Assembly (NCBI GenBank): GCA_041987545.1
Contig: JBHIWH010000001.1
Location: 248,001-312,000, forward strand
Direction of reading: 5' to 3'
Source of the DNA: JAJRXR01 sp041987545
GTDB taxonomy: Bacteria > Planctomycetota > Phycisphaerae > Phycisphaerales > UBA1924
DNA length: 64,000 nt
The notes under the pieces: model-generated
What the model was told of the DNA's origin: nothing
The model's database searches: none
The model's input: only the letters and a program-made list of their open reading frames with translations
Shown: piece by piece, positions 41,035 to 48,991 of the stretch
Position numbering within the stretch: position 1 is the first letter of the stretch
Layout: each line of letters opens with the position of its first letter
Position numbers and translations under genes: made by a program

Positions 41035-41448
41035 TCAGCTTCCGCGCTCACTCACGCGTGTCTGCCACGGCTTGGTCTCCATGGGAACAACCGGCACCAC
41101 GGCCATCCGCTGACCATGGCCGTGTGTGCCGCGCGCCTCGTCCACCGCTTCGCGGAAGCCTTCTCCGAACTCTCGCGCGTACCCGTCCTCGATCACATCG
41201 AGCATGCCATAGACGACACCCATCAAGGTTGCGATATCTGTGCTCGTCATGCCCTTGTCGAGCGTCTGGATCCGGATCCCACGCAGGTCCGCGTGTTCAC
41301 AGTCCGGGGTGCCCACCGGATCCGGCGCGCTCACCGCGATGAGCAGCGTGCGCGACACCCCCACGGTTGCCGCCTCACAGTTGCTCGCAAGCAGTCTGAT
41401 CTTCCTCGCCATCCCATCCGGGCCGTTGAACGTGTGCGCTGTAGTCAT
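41035..41448 (-). CDS. Hypothetical protein of the integration module
   Basis: A 137-aa protein with GAGGT 7 bases before the ATG at 41448. The upstream part of the open frame (to 41553) is low-complexity and discarded. It begins MTTAHTFNGPDGMARKIRLL and contains a helical central region (STDIATLMGVVYGMLDVIED). No signal peptide or metal motif is present. It lies in a run of small minus-strand genes before the serine recombinase. The function is unknown. Confidence 0.6.
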   Translation of the reverse strand: MTTAHTFNGPDGMARKIRLLASNCEAATVGVSRTLLIAVSAPDPVGTPDCEHADLRGIRIQTLDKGMTSTDIATLMGVVYGMLDVIEDGYAREFGEGFREAVDEARGTHGHGQRMAVVPVVPMETKPWQTRVSERGS

Positions 41449-41531
41449 TGCTGTACCTCTGTATAAAGGACTGAACCAACAAACCCGCCGCGAGGCGTTG
41501 GCCCCGCGACGAGCCTCTCTCCCCTCCGCCC

Positions 41532-41891
41532 TCATCCGCCGCAGTCGTCGCACAGGTCGAGCCCCGCCGCGTCGAGCATCTCGGCCCGTGCCTGATTCAC
41601 GAGCTTGCGAAAGGCGTTTTCGCCCATCTCCGCGCCCGCGGCCATTTGTGACAGCACCATGAGCACCGCGATATCGAGCTGCGCGATCAGCACCGCGATC
41701 TCAGCTTCGTTGAGCGTCCCGACCGCGCCCGCCACCAGCGCCTCGGGTCGTGCCGCCGGAACCGGACCATCCCGGTCCTCCCCAAGCGTGGCCGCCACCG
41801 CGAGCACGCCTCCATGCTCCTGTGCCCATGCGAGCAGCCCGTCTGCTGCCGCCGTGATCTCATTCGCCGTGTGGGTGTTGTCGTTCGTCAT
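41532..41891 (-). CDS. Hypothetical acidic protein of the integration module
   Basis: A 119-aa protein. GGAG lies 6 bases before the ATG at 41891. An ATG at 41903 would add four residues but has no ribosome-binding site. The sequence is Ala-rich and acidic, mainly helical (ADGLLAWAQEHGGVLAVAAT, EIAVLIAQLDIAVLMVLSQM), and ends in CDDCGG. The Cys pair at the end hints at metal binding. The function is unknown. Confidence 0.6.
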   Translation of the reverse strand: MTNDNTHTANEITAAADGLLAWAQEHGGVLAVAATLGEDRDGPVPAARPEALVAGAVGTLNEAEIAVLIAQLDIAVLMVLSQMAAGAEMGENAFRKLVNQARAEMLDAAGLDLCDDCGG

Positions 41892-42006
41892 CCGATGCTC
41901 CATGAGTACGCCAATGAGTCAATACGGCGTACATAGCGGTGCGTCGGAGCGAAGGCAAGGATCCATCCGCGACGAACTCGACAATTTCGAGACGAAATCA
42001 GAGCCG

Positions 42007-42043
42007 CGTCAGGATCCAACCCAAACCGCCATGGATCCTGACG
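42007..42043. repeat. Perfect 12-bp inverted repeat between divergent genes
   Basis: CGTCAGGATCCA (42007-42018) is mirrored exactly by TGGATCCTGACG (42032-42043), with a 13-base spacer. A smaller repeat, ATTTCG/CGAAAT, lies at 41984-41998. The position between divergent genes suits an operator or recombination site. Confidence 0.5.
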
Positions 42044-42097
42044 GGAATCGCTGATTCTCGGGTACGCGAGCATGCATGCCAAGACACAGATCCGGCG

Positions 42098-42103
42098 TAC
42101 CAT
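42098..42103 (+). promoter_or_regulatory. Candidate -10 box for a leaderless mRNA
   Basis: TACCAT lies 7 bases before the ATG at 42111, so transcription would start at or next to the start codon. The related gene at 44769 shows the same arrangement with TATACT. No clear -35 is seen. Confidence 0.35.
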
Positions 42104-42110
42104 GTTGCTC

Positions 42111-42668
42111 ATGCCACGAGCAGGTACACCAAATCAGTCATGGCGTGATGTGCTTGATGAGGTACGCGAGCTCGCGTTGCGCACGGGTACGGGCCGCACG
42201 AAACTGCTCCGCAAGCTCGACGAACTCGACCTCGCGATGACCGGTGAGATCGACAACCTGGACGACGCGCGCCGTCGGCGTATCGTCGGCCCCCGTGCCC
42301 GCGTGCGGGCCGCCACCTACACCGTCGAGGAATCACCCCGCGGTCTCGCCCTTACCGAGCTCCGCGACAGCAAGGCTCGGCCCTTCAAGTGCCCACAGGA
42401 GGTCTATCGAGCGGTCATGGAGGCCGTCGCCGGGTCAGCGAGTCCACAAACCTTCCAGCACATCAAAGTCACAGTCGAGCGGAGATTGAAGGAGTCCGTC
42501 GCCGACTACGGCGTCCGCACACCGCTGCGGTTCTGGGCCGTCCTAGGGCTCGTGCGCCACGACCAGGCCCGGTTCACCCGCGTCGGGACCAAGGCCGAGT
42601 TCATGCGAGCAACCCGTGATGCGTGGGCGCGAGCCCATCGCGAAGAGATCGAGATCGAGCCGGGCTAG
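42111..42668 (+). CDS. Regulator-like protein, paralogue 1
   Basis: A 185-aa protein starting MPRAGTPNQSWRDVLDEVRE. Its N-terminal half is a helical charged region. The C-terminal half matches paralogue 2 (44769-45341) along its length, notably PRGLALTELRDSKARPFKCP against RYGIALSEHRSSGAAPFRCP, then a predicted winged-helix-like region (TFQHIKVTVERRLKES). The start at 42111 is chosen over 42072 because of the -10 box just upstream and the matching start of the paralogue. It ends in a 4-base overlap with the convergent integrase stop. Probably a DNA-binding protein, but no family is recognised. Confidence 0.65.
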   Translation: MPRAGTPNQSWRDVLDEVRELALRTGTGRTKLLRKLDELDLAMTGEIDNLDDARRRRIVGPRARVRAATYTVEESPRGLALTELRDSKARPFKCPQEVYRAVMEAVAGSASPQTFQHIKVTVERRLKESVADYGVRTPLRFWAVLGLVRHDQARFTRVGTKAEFMRATRDAWARAHREEIEIEPG

Positions 42669-43816
42669 GCGGCGGGCTTGCGGCCCTTGGGGAGCTGGAT
42701 TGCCAGGATCGCGCGCTCCGCGTCCTTGTCGTACATCTTGTAGTAGAGGTCGAGAATGTCGCTGCTGCGGTGCCCCATGAACTCCAGCGCGTACTTGTAG
42801 CTCACATTCTCGCGAGCGAGCATGCTCGCGAAGAAATGCCGGAATGTGTGGATCTTGTACTGGTCAGGATTCGTGAACTTGCACGCCGCGCACAGCCGCT
42901 TGAGCTTTCTCAGGAACACGGTGTCCACGATCAACCCATCGCCGCGACCTCCGAGCTCGCGGGCCGCGAAAACCCGCTCACCGGCGCGCGGTCTCCTCCG
43001 GAGCATCGCGGCTAGATCCGGGTGCAACGGGATCCGCCGGCTGCGCTTGCCCTTCGTTCGCCCACCCGCGCCACCCCGGCGGATGGTCACGAAGCCGTGG
43101 GTGCCCTGGTTGAGATCGATGTCGTCCCAGCGGAGCTCCCGCAGCTCGCCGAAACGGATCCCGGTGAACGCGAGGACCATGAGCATGTCCTTCATCCCGG
43201 ACGCAACCGTGTCGAGCATCGCTTCGACCTGTTCCGGCGTGAAGCAGGGCTGCGGTGCCCATTCCGGTTTCTTCATCTTGACATGCCGCAGGGGATTCTT
43301 GGCCAGGACTTCGGCCCGATCGGTGGCCCACTTCATGAGCTGCAGGATGATCACCCGCCGGTCGTATCGGGTCTTGTCCGCCAGCTTGCGTTCCGCTTCA
43401 AACGACCAGAACTCGTCCTCGGTGAGCCGCGATCCGTACACCACGCCGCAGGCCTCGCAATGCGCCGCGAAGTCATCGAGCACCTTCTGATACTTTTCCA
43501 GCGTCTTCGGTGACCGTGGTTGTCCGCGTTGGAGTGTCATGTAGCCGGAAACGAGATCGCTGATCCTGACCTCGCGCGGAGCTGCGGTCGGCTCACCCTG
43601 CCGGATCTTCCGGTGGAGGCTGTGCGCCTCGCGCACCGCAGCGACCTTGTTGTTCGTGCCCAGCGACTTGTTGTGCTGCTTGTCGTGCAAGAACCACTCG
43701 GCCGACCAGCGCCTCGCCGTGCGCAGCTTTCCCTGCGCATCCCGCCACTGTCGGTGCCCGATGTAGATGGTGGGGCGTTCCGTGCCCTCGACCGGTTGTC
43801 GGTCGACGAGCTTCAC
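42665..43816 (-). CDS. Tyrosine-family site-specific integrase
   Basis: A 383-aa recombinase. An N-terminal arm-binding-like region and a core-binding region (LVSGYMTLQRGQPRSPKTLE) precede the catalytic domain, which has Arg221 (FTGIRFGELREL), a Lys in the TKGKR hairpin, His323 and Arg326 (HTFRHFFASM), His349 and the nucleophilic Tyr at 358 or 359 (MGHRSSDILDLYYKMYDKD). The GTG at 43816 overlaps the stop of the upstream gene (GTGA) with AAGGGA 8 bases before it. The longer open frame to 44179 is discarded. It integrates or excises mobile DNA. Confidence 0.9.
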   Translation of the reverse strand: MKLVDRQPVEGTERPTIYIGHRQWRDAQGKLRTARRWSAEWFLHDKQHNKSLGTNNKVAAVREAHSLHRKIRQGEPTAAPREVRISDLVSGYMTLQRGQPRSPKTLEKYQKVLDDFAAHCEACGVVYGSRLTEDEFWSFEAERKLADKTRYDRRVIILQLMKWATDRAEVLAKNPLRHVKMKKPEWAPQPCFTPEQVEAMLDTVASGMKDMLMVLAFTGIRFGELRELRWDDIDLNQGTHGFVTIRRGGAGGRTKGKRSRRIPLHPDLAAMLRRRPRAGERVFAARELGGRGDGLIVDTVFLRKLKRLCAACKFTNPDQYKIHTFRHFFASMLARENVSYKYALEFMGHRSSDILDLYYKMYDKDAERAILAIQLPKGRKPAA

Positions 43817-44205
43817 CGCGGTGGTCCCTTCATGAACTCGCTCAGCAGCGAGTCGCGCCAGAACAGCACGGGCCATCCCCGCTTGACGGATTTCTTGAAC
43901 TTGCCTTCGCTGACGTACCGGCGAAGCGTCTGAGGACTGATCCGCATCGCCTCGGCCGCCTCTTGCAAGTTCATCACAGGCGGCCACCCGGCCGCGACCG
44001 ACGCCTCGGCGACCATCTCGGGCGTCACCGTCGCCATGCCGATCGTGCGGCGGGGTGACGCGGTCCGTGAGGATGGGGATATCGTCCATGATCGCCGCTG
44101 CGTCTGACGCCCCAGCCGACGCAGATGGTTGACGAGCGCCCAAGCCCACCGCAGGCCGAGGAGATCGAGGCGAATACACCGATCACGCATCTGTTCGAGG
44201 CTCAT
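43813..44205 (-). CDS. Excisionase-like helix-turn-helix protein
   Basis: A 130-aa protein. GGAGG lies 7 bases before the ATG at 44205, which overlaps the stop of the preceding gene. The C-terminal 60 residues are an excisionase/MerR-like HTH (VMNLQEAAEAMRISPQTLRR then YVSEGKFKKSVKRGW), directly coupled to the integrase. The stretch between about residues 37 and 57 (Ser/Arg/Thr-rich) looks out of frame, so a frameshift or an internal start at ATG 44037 (74 aa) is possible. Such proteins set the direction of recombination or repress the integrase. Confidence 0.7.
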   Translation of the reverse strand: MSLEQMRDRCIRLDLLGLRWAWALVNHLRRLGRQTQRRSWTISPSSRTASPRRTIGMATVTPEMVAEASVAAGWPPVMNLQEAAEAMRISPQTLRRYVSEGKFKKSVKRGWPVLFWRDSLLSEFMKGPPR

Positions 44206-44657
44206 CTCTTAGCCTCCGAATCCGTCTGCTTGGTTGCGTCAGCTTCGGTGTGGGCGGCCGCGTCAAGCTCCGCCAACCACGTGGCTCGGCGTTCCGCGTA
44301 CGTGGCGTTGTAGTGCTCCAGCCACGCCGACCCTTCGGTTGTCACGGCGTAGATCCCGATCTCTTCCGGGTCGATGCCCGGTACATCGGGGTAGATGCGC
44401 TCAATGAATCCAAGCCGAATGCAGATCATCCCGCCGAGCGCGAGTTCGCCCAGATCATCGCAGCACCACCCGTCCTTGGCCCACTCGTCATGAAGGTCTT
44501 GATACACGTAACCGCCAGCAACGCGGAACTTCTCCTGCTGCAGCGCCCCGAGAAAGCCCCCGACGCAACTGAACAGCTCGTACAGGCCGTTGACCCGCTC
44601 GACCGTCGGCTCGAACTCGAAGTACACCTTCATGCTCATCACGCGTCCCATACCCAT
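44202..44657 (-). CDS. Hypothetical protein, first gene of the integrase operon
   Basis: A 151-aa protein with AAGGAG 6 bases before the ATG at 44657. An ATG at 44738 lies in an A/T-rich promoter region and is rejected. It has a mixed alpha/beta composition (MKVYFEFEPTVERVNGLYEL, IYAVTTEGSAWLEHYNATYA) and a Cys-containing centre (DGWCCDDLGELALGGMICIR). Its stop overlaps the excisionase start (ATGA), so it opens a three-gene operon with the excisionase and integrase. The function is unknown. Confidence 0.6.
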   Translation of the reverse strand: MGMGRVMSMKVYFEFEPTVERVNGLYELFSCVGGFLGALQQEKFRVAGGYVYQDLHDEWAKDGWCCDDLGELALGGMICIRLGFIERIYPDVPGIDPEEIGIYAVTTEGSAWLEHYNATYAERRATWLAELDAAAHTEADATKQTDSEAKR

Positions 44658-44682
44658 GTCAGACTCCTTGAATACACAAACC

Positions 44683-44766
44683 ACAGTACACTGTAGATTC
44701 TGTATATACTGGCCTGCATTCATCGGCCTGTCAACCACGGTTCACGAATTTTTGCGTATACTGTGG
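44683..44766. promoter_or_regulatory. Divergent promoter/operator region
   Basis: Symmetric words cluster in this divergent spacer: ACAGT-AC-ACTGT (44683-44694), GTATATAC (44702-44709), and CCACAGTACA (44681-44690) against GTATACTGTGG (44756-44766). On the plus strand TATACT (44757-44762) lies 6 bases before the ATG at 44769. On the minus strand TTGACA (44734-44729) faces the gene starting at 44657. One repressor may control both directions. Confidence 0.55.
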
Positions 44767-44768
44767 AT

Positions 44769-45341
44769 ATGCCCGCACGCCCAGCCCGACGCCTGCACGA
44801 GACCGCCAAGCTCATCCGTGAGCACGCCGACCGCATCGCCGACGACCCGTCACGGGCCGTAGCGGAGGCGCGGATGATCCGCCGCCTCGCCGAGGACCTC
44901 GACGAGGAGCTCGACTACGAGATCCGCCAAGCCGAGCGACGGGGCGGGCTGCCCCGCTCCAAGCCCAAGCAGGCCAAGGCCGTCGTCGGCTACTGCATCG
45001 AGCGGGGCCGCTACGGCATCGCCCTTTCTGAGCATCGTTCCAGCGGGGCAGCGCCGTTCCGATGCCCCAAGCCGGTCTACGACCTCATCGCCGAGGTCAT
45101 CAACGACGCCCCGGAGTCGTTCAGGTTCAACGATGTCTACGAGGAGGTAAAGACCCGGTCGGGTGAAGACGTGCCGGACTACCAAGTCCGCGTGACCATC
45201 CGTTTCCTGATCCACACCGGCGCGATCAAGCACTACAAAGCCAAGTTCATCAATGAGCAGAAGCGGAGCTTCCGGCGAATAGCCAAGGAGGCGTGGGACG
45301 ACCTCCATCGGCGGACCGAGGCGGGGCAGGTCCCGGCGTGA
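44769..45341 (+). CDS. Regulator-like protein, paralogue 2
   Basis: A 190-aa protein. It begins MPARPARRLHETAKLIREHA, is helical and charged in the N-terminal half, and shares its C-terminal half with the 42111-42668 protein. GIALSEHRSSGAAPFRCPKP and VYDLIAEVINDAPESFRFND align with the matching stretch there, followed by a winged-helix-like end (VTIRFLIHTGAIKHY). The start at 44769 is 6 bases after a strong -10 (TATACT) and has no ribosome-binding site, so the mRNA is likely leaderless. A GTG at 44763 would add two residues. It faces the integrase operon and could repress it through the operators between them. Confidence 0.68.
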   Translation: MPARPARRLHETAKLIREHADRIADDPSRAVAEARMIRRLAEDLDEELDYEIRQAERRGGLPRSKPKQAKAVVGYCIERGRYGIALSEHRSSGAAPFRCPKPVYDLIAEVINDAPESFRFNDVYEEVKTRSGEDVPDYQVRVTIRFLIHTGAIKHYKAKFINEQKRSFRRIAKEAWDDLHRRTEAGQVPA

Positions 45342-45511
45342 ATCAGCCCAAACGGGCACCCGACCGGCCCTCATGGACTCTCAGCGGGGTTGCGAACATG
45401 TCGTCGGGCACGATTACCTCAGGGTCCGGAATACGGAGAGGATGGCCACCGTTCGCACCAAGCGAGGGCCAAGAAGCAGACCTCACGCCTCGATGGCCGT
45501 TCGCCGATATA

Positions 45512-45946
45512 ATGAGCCAAGTGCTGCAACGTCCTCTCGCCATCCTGCTCACCGCGATCATCGCCTTCCACGCGTTTGCCGGCGGCGCAGGCGGTATGGC
45601 GATGCTGTGCCTCGGCGGCGGCCATCAGCACGCACCCGCAGAGTCCGATCACTGCGAGAACCCGTGCAGCCACGACGCGTCGTGGCCGCTCCCGGTGCCC
45701 GCGGGCGAGCATGAGCACGATTGCGGCTGTACCGATGTCGAGTTCACGACCGCGGAACTCCTGACGCTCCCCCGCAGCGACGGTGGGAGTGACATGCCGC
45801 CCTCGATCGTCTCGGCTCCCGCGTGGGGCACTATCCTTGCTGAGACTGGCCTTGGTCGCTGCGGCCCGCCGAGGCCGCCTCCTTGGTTTGACCCCGGCGA
45901 GGTCCACAGGCTCGCGATCGTGGCGAGCGTTCGTCTGACCATCTGA
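45512..45946 (+). CDS. Small exported His/Cys-rich protein, metal module 1
   Basis: A 144-aa protein. A hydrophobic N-terminus (RPLAILLTAIIAFHAFAGG) serves as signal or anchor. It is followed by GGGHQHAPAESDHCENPCSH and GEHEHDCGCTD, a dense His/Cys segment able to bind metal ions. A TATAAT box overlaps the ATG at 45512, so the true start may be the in-frame GTG at 45521. The earlier ATG at 45293 has no coding character. It immediately precedes the TolC-type gene. The second metal module has a similar small exported protein in the same place (53759-54193). Possible role: periplasmic metal sensor or buffer. Confidence 0.65.
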   Translation: MSQVLQRPLAILLTAIIAFHAFAGGAGGMAMLCLGGGHQHAPAESDHCENPCSHDASWPLPVPAGEHEHDCGCTDVEFTTAELLTLPRSDGGSDMPPSIVSAPAWGTILAETGLGRCGPPRPPPWFDPGEVHRLAIVASVRLTI

Positions 45947-46031
45947 TTCCTGTCTGTTCCTTCGCGCGTGCCGCGGCGGCTTTGTCCGTTGCGGCTGTCA
46001 TCGCTTTGGACCCAAACAGGAATCACACACA

Positions 46032-47516
46032 ATGGACAATCTGAAACGCCCGCGTCGAACGCGGGTCATGCTGCCGGGCCTCGGCTCGGCGGTCGCCCTG
46101 ATCGTGCTGGCGGGTTGCCAGTCCTACGAGCGGGTACCGCTGGAGTTGGCCGACCATCGGGTCGCGCTCGACGCACGGCTCGGTGCCACTGAACCTATCT
46201 CGGATTTCGTTGAGCGGCTCTCCAAGGCCGGCAACCAAGTGCCGGAGCGGTTCGACCCGAGCGACGGGCTTTCGCCCGCAGAGGGCGAGGTGCTCGCGCT
46301 GTTCTACAACCCCGACCTTCGGCTCGCGCGCCTCGATGCCGGTGTCGCACTCGCAACCTTCGAGACGGCAGGGCTGTGGGAGGATCCACAGTTCGGTTTC
46401 GATGGAGCGGAGATTCTCTCGCCCGCGGGACCGTTCGAATACGGGCTCACGCTGAGCCTGACGATCCCGATCTCCGGGCGGCTCGGCGTCGAGAAGGACC
46501 GGGCCGGAGCGGCATACGAGACCGAGCTGCGGCGAATCGTCGATGCAGAGTGGAGTACTCGCGCCGCGGTTCGTTCGGCGTGGGCGTCCTGGTCCGCGGC
46601 GTCCGAGCGGCTCCGCTTGCTGCGCGAGGTGATCGGTCAGGTCGAGCGGATCTCCGCCATTACTGACCGGCTGGAGACGGCCGGAGAACTCACGCGGGTC
46701 GAGGCTCGGCTCCTGCGGGCCGAGTTGGTCGAGACCCGCGCGGATGTCGCAGCGGCGGTGCTCGCAGAGGCGCGCGCCCGGATCGAACTCCTCGGGTTGA
46801 TGGGGCTTCCGCCTGAGGCCCCGGTGGAGTTGATTCCGGCGATCCCGGCCGCGCCGATCGCAGATGTGGGCGATCCAATCGATCGACTCATTGAGACGAA
46901 CACGAACCTCGCGGTGCGGCGGGCCGAGTATCAGGTCGCCGAGGAGACGCTCCGTCTGGAAGTCCGCAAGCAGTATCCGGACATCACCATCGGCACGGGT
47001 TACGGGAGCGAGGACAACGACGACCGACTCCTGCTTGGCGTGTCGATTCCCATCCCGATCCTCAACGCCAACCGGGCGGGCATCGCGGCGGCGAAGGCTC
47101 GCCGCGAGGTGGCTCGGGCCGCGGCGGAGACGACCTTCGAGCGTCTGACCCGCGAGCTCGCGATGGCCCGTGCCGCGTACGACGCCTCGCGAACGCAGCG
47201 AGACGCGTTCGAGCGTGAGCTCGTGCCGATGCTCGACGCGCAGGCATCCGAAGTCGAGCAACTGATCGATCTTGGCGAGGTCAACACGCTGCTCCTGCTC
47301 GAAACCGTCACGCGGCGGTTCGAGGCCAAGAGCCGACTGCTCGATCTTCGTCTGGCCGAGACCGACGCGGCCATTCAGATCACGCGCCTGCTCGGTCCGG
47401 ACGAGCCGGAGTCGCCGGCTCCTGTCGACCCCGCGAACGACGAAGACACCACAGCAGCAGCCACACCACACACCGCGGCGCGAGGCGACACGCCCGACGA
47501 GGAGGCATCCCGATGA
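46032..47516 (+). CDS. TolC/CusC-type outer-membrane efflux lipoprotein, module 1
   Basis: A 494-aa outer-membrane factor, the exit duct of a tripartite efflux pump. A lipoprotein signal ends LIVLAGC with Cys29. Two long helical coiled-coil repeats typical of OEP proteins follow (first near AEGEVLALFYNPDLRLARLD, second near LIETNTNLAVRRAEYQVAEE). The C-terminal end is Asp/Pro/Thr-rich. It shares its stop region with the adaptor gene start (ATGA at 47513-47516), so it is the first gene of the module-1 pump operon. Confidence 0.88.
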   Translation: MDNLKRPRRTRVMLPGLGSAVALIVLAGCQSYERVPLELADHRVALDARLGATEPISDFVERLSKAGNQVPERFDPSDGLSPAEGEVLALFYNPDLRLARLDAGVALATFETAGLWEDPQFGFDGAEILSPAGPFEYGLTLSLTIPISGRLGVEKDRAGAAYETELRRIVDAEWSTRAAVRSAWASWSAASERLRLLREVIGQVERISAITDRLETAGELTRVEARLLRAELVETRADVAAAVLAEARARIELLGLMGLPPEAPVELIPAIPAAPIADVGDPIDRLIETNTNLAVRRAEYQVAEETLRLEVRKQYPDITIGTGYGSEDNDDRLLLGVSIPIPILNANRAGIAAAKARREVARAAAETTFERLTRELAMARAAYDASRTQRDAFERELVPMLDAQASEVEQLIDLGEVNTLLLLETVTRRFEAKSRLLDLRLAETDAAIQITRLLGPDEPESPAPVDPANDEDTTAAATPHTAARGDTPDEEASR

Positions 47517-48988
47517 ACATCATGGAACGGGCGATCGCGATCGCCATCGCGGCACTTCTGCCGCTGACACTGGCCGCCTGCGACGGCGGATCTCCGAAGA
47601 CATCGAGCGAGGCAGAACACAGTGAGGGGGACGGGCACGACCACGCCTCGGAAGCCGAGGCCGCGGGAACCGCGTCTGACCGTGTTGCCATCCCGGCCGC
47701 GGTGCGATCGAACCTCGGCATCAGCTTCGTCAAGGTCGAGCGTCGGCGGATCGAGCAGACACTCCGCGTGCCGGGCCGGTTCGAGTACCTGCCGACGGCG
47801 CGTCGCGAGTACCGGACCGCAGTGCCCGGGCGGGTTGAGCTGCTCGTCGAACAGTTCGACCGGGTCGAAGCGGGACAACCGCTGTACCGGCTCGATTCGC
47901 CGGCGTGGCGGGAGATGCAGCAGCAACTGGCTGACGCCGAGGCCCAGATCGAGCGGCTGGATGCACGCCTCGAAACTTTCGAGCCGCTGCTCGCGGCGCA
48001 CCAGCAGCACGAGGACAGCCTGCACGAGAGTATCGCGGTCCGGAGCGAGCGGGTCGAGCAGTTGCAGTCGGTCCGCGAGGCTGGCGGGGGGCGCGTCGAT
48101 GAACTCGCTCAGGCCCGTGCGTCGCTCGCGAGCACTCGCGCTGACCTGGCCAACGTGATGGAAAAGAAGGCGGAACTCGGAGCGGACCGGCAGCAGACCG
48201 TTGCGGATCTCCGTGCGGCCCGGTCACGCCGGGACTATCTGCTTGATGCAGCCTCCTCGGTCGTTTCCCGTTCGAGGGACGAGCTTGTCCGAACCGTCGA
48301 GACTTCTCATGGGACCGAGCCCGCGTGGGCCACGATCGCCGCGATCGAAGTGACTGCGTCCGAAGCCGGTGTTGTGGAGATGCTGGGCCTGACCAACGGC
48401 TCTTGGGCGGACGAGAAGACACCCGTCGTCACGGTCGTGCAGCCCGATCGGCTCCGTTTCCGGGCGTCCGGGCTCCAAAGCGATCTGGGCGTGCTGCGGG
48501 ACGGGCTCACGGCCCGGATCGTCCCACCGACGCCGACCGCTGCGGGACGCGCCGTCCCTTTGACTGAGACCATGGCGGGCACGATTTCGCTCGGGCTAGC
48601 CGGTGATCCCAACGACCGCACGCTCGAACTGTTCGTCGTGCCGGATGAACTCAAGCCCTGGGCCCGACCGGGCGTCTCGGCGCAACTTGAGATCGTGACC
48701 GACTCGACGGCTTCGCCCGAACTCGCCATCCCGCTCGCCGCGGTGCAACGTGACGGGCTCACCCCCATCATCTTCCGCCGCAACCCCAGCAACCCGAACG
48801 AGGCGATCCGCATGGAGGCCGACCTTGGTCTCGACGACGGGCGCTGGGTCGCCGCGCTTAGTGGTCTTCGTGACGGCGACGAAGTCGTCCTCGACGGTGC
48901 CTTTCAGCTCATGCTCGCAACGAGCGGTTCGATCCAGAAGGGTGGCCACTTCCACTCCGATGGCACGTTCCACGAAGGGGAGGATTGA
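47513..48988 (+). CDS. RND efflux periplasmic adaptor, module 1
   Basis: A 491-aa membrane-fusion lipoprotein bridging the inner-membrane pump and the outer-membrane channel. The lipoprotein signal ends TLAAC (Cys23), followed by an acidic/His segment (EGDGHDHASE). The barrel-sandwich hybrid domain and a long alpha-hairpin (about residues 145-245, for example QMQQQLADAEAQIERLDARL-like heptads) follow, then beta-barrel domains (ASGLQSDLGVLRDGLTARIV) and a membrane-proximal end. The His-rich N-terminus recalls metal-type adaptors. Its ATG overlaps the TolC gene and it is followed after three bases by the pump gene. Confidence 0.88.
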   Translation: MNIMERAIAIAIAALLPLTLAACDGGSPKTSSEAEHSEGDGHDHASEAEAAGTASDRVAIPAAVRSNLGISFVKVERRRIEQTLRVPGRFEYLPTARREYRTAVPGRVELLVEQFDRVEAGQPLYRLDSPAWREMQQQLADAEAQIERLDARLETFEPLLAAHQQHEDSLHESIAVRSERVEQLQSVREAGGGRVDELAQARASLASTRADLANVMEKKAELGADRQQTVADLRAARSRRDYLLDAASSVVSRSRDELVRTVETSHGTEPAWATIAAIEVTASEAGVVEMLGLTNGSWADEKTPVVTVVQPDRLRFRASGLQSDLGVLRDGLTARIVPPTPTAAGRAVPLTETMAGTISLGLAGDPNDRTLELFVVPDELKPWARPGVSAQLEIVTDSTASPELAIPLAAVQRDGLTPIIFRRNPSNPNEAIRMEADLGLDDGRWVAALSGLRDGDEVVLDGAFQLMLATSGSIQKGGHFHSDGTFHEGED

Positions 48989-48991
48989 GCC

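Noticed and set aside
45343..45561. 72-residue minus-strand open frame between paralogue 2 and the metal module
   Set aside because: It has no ribosome-binding site or homology pattern. The region more likely holds the promoter of the metal module.
46023..47471. 482-residue minus-strand open frame opposite the module-1 TolC gene
   Set aside because: It is antisense to a well-supported outer-membrane factor, with no recognisable domain.
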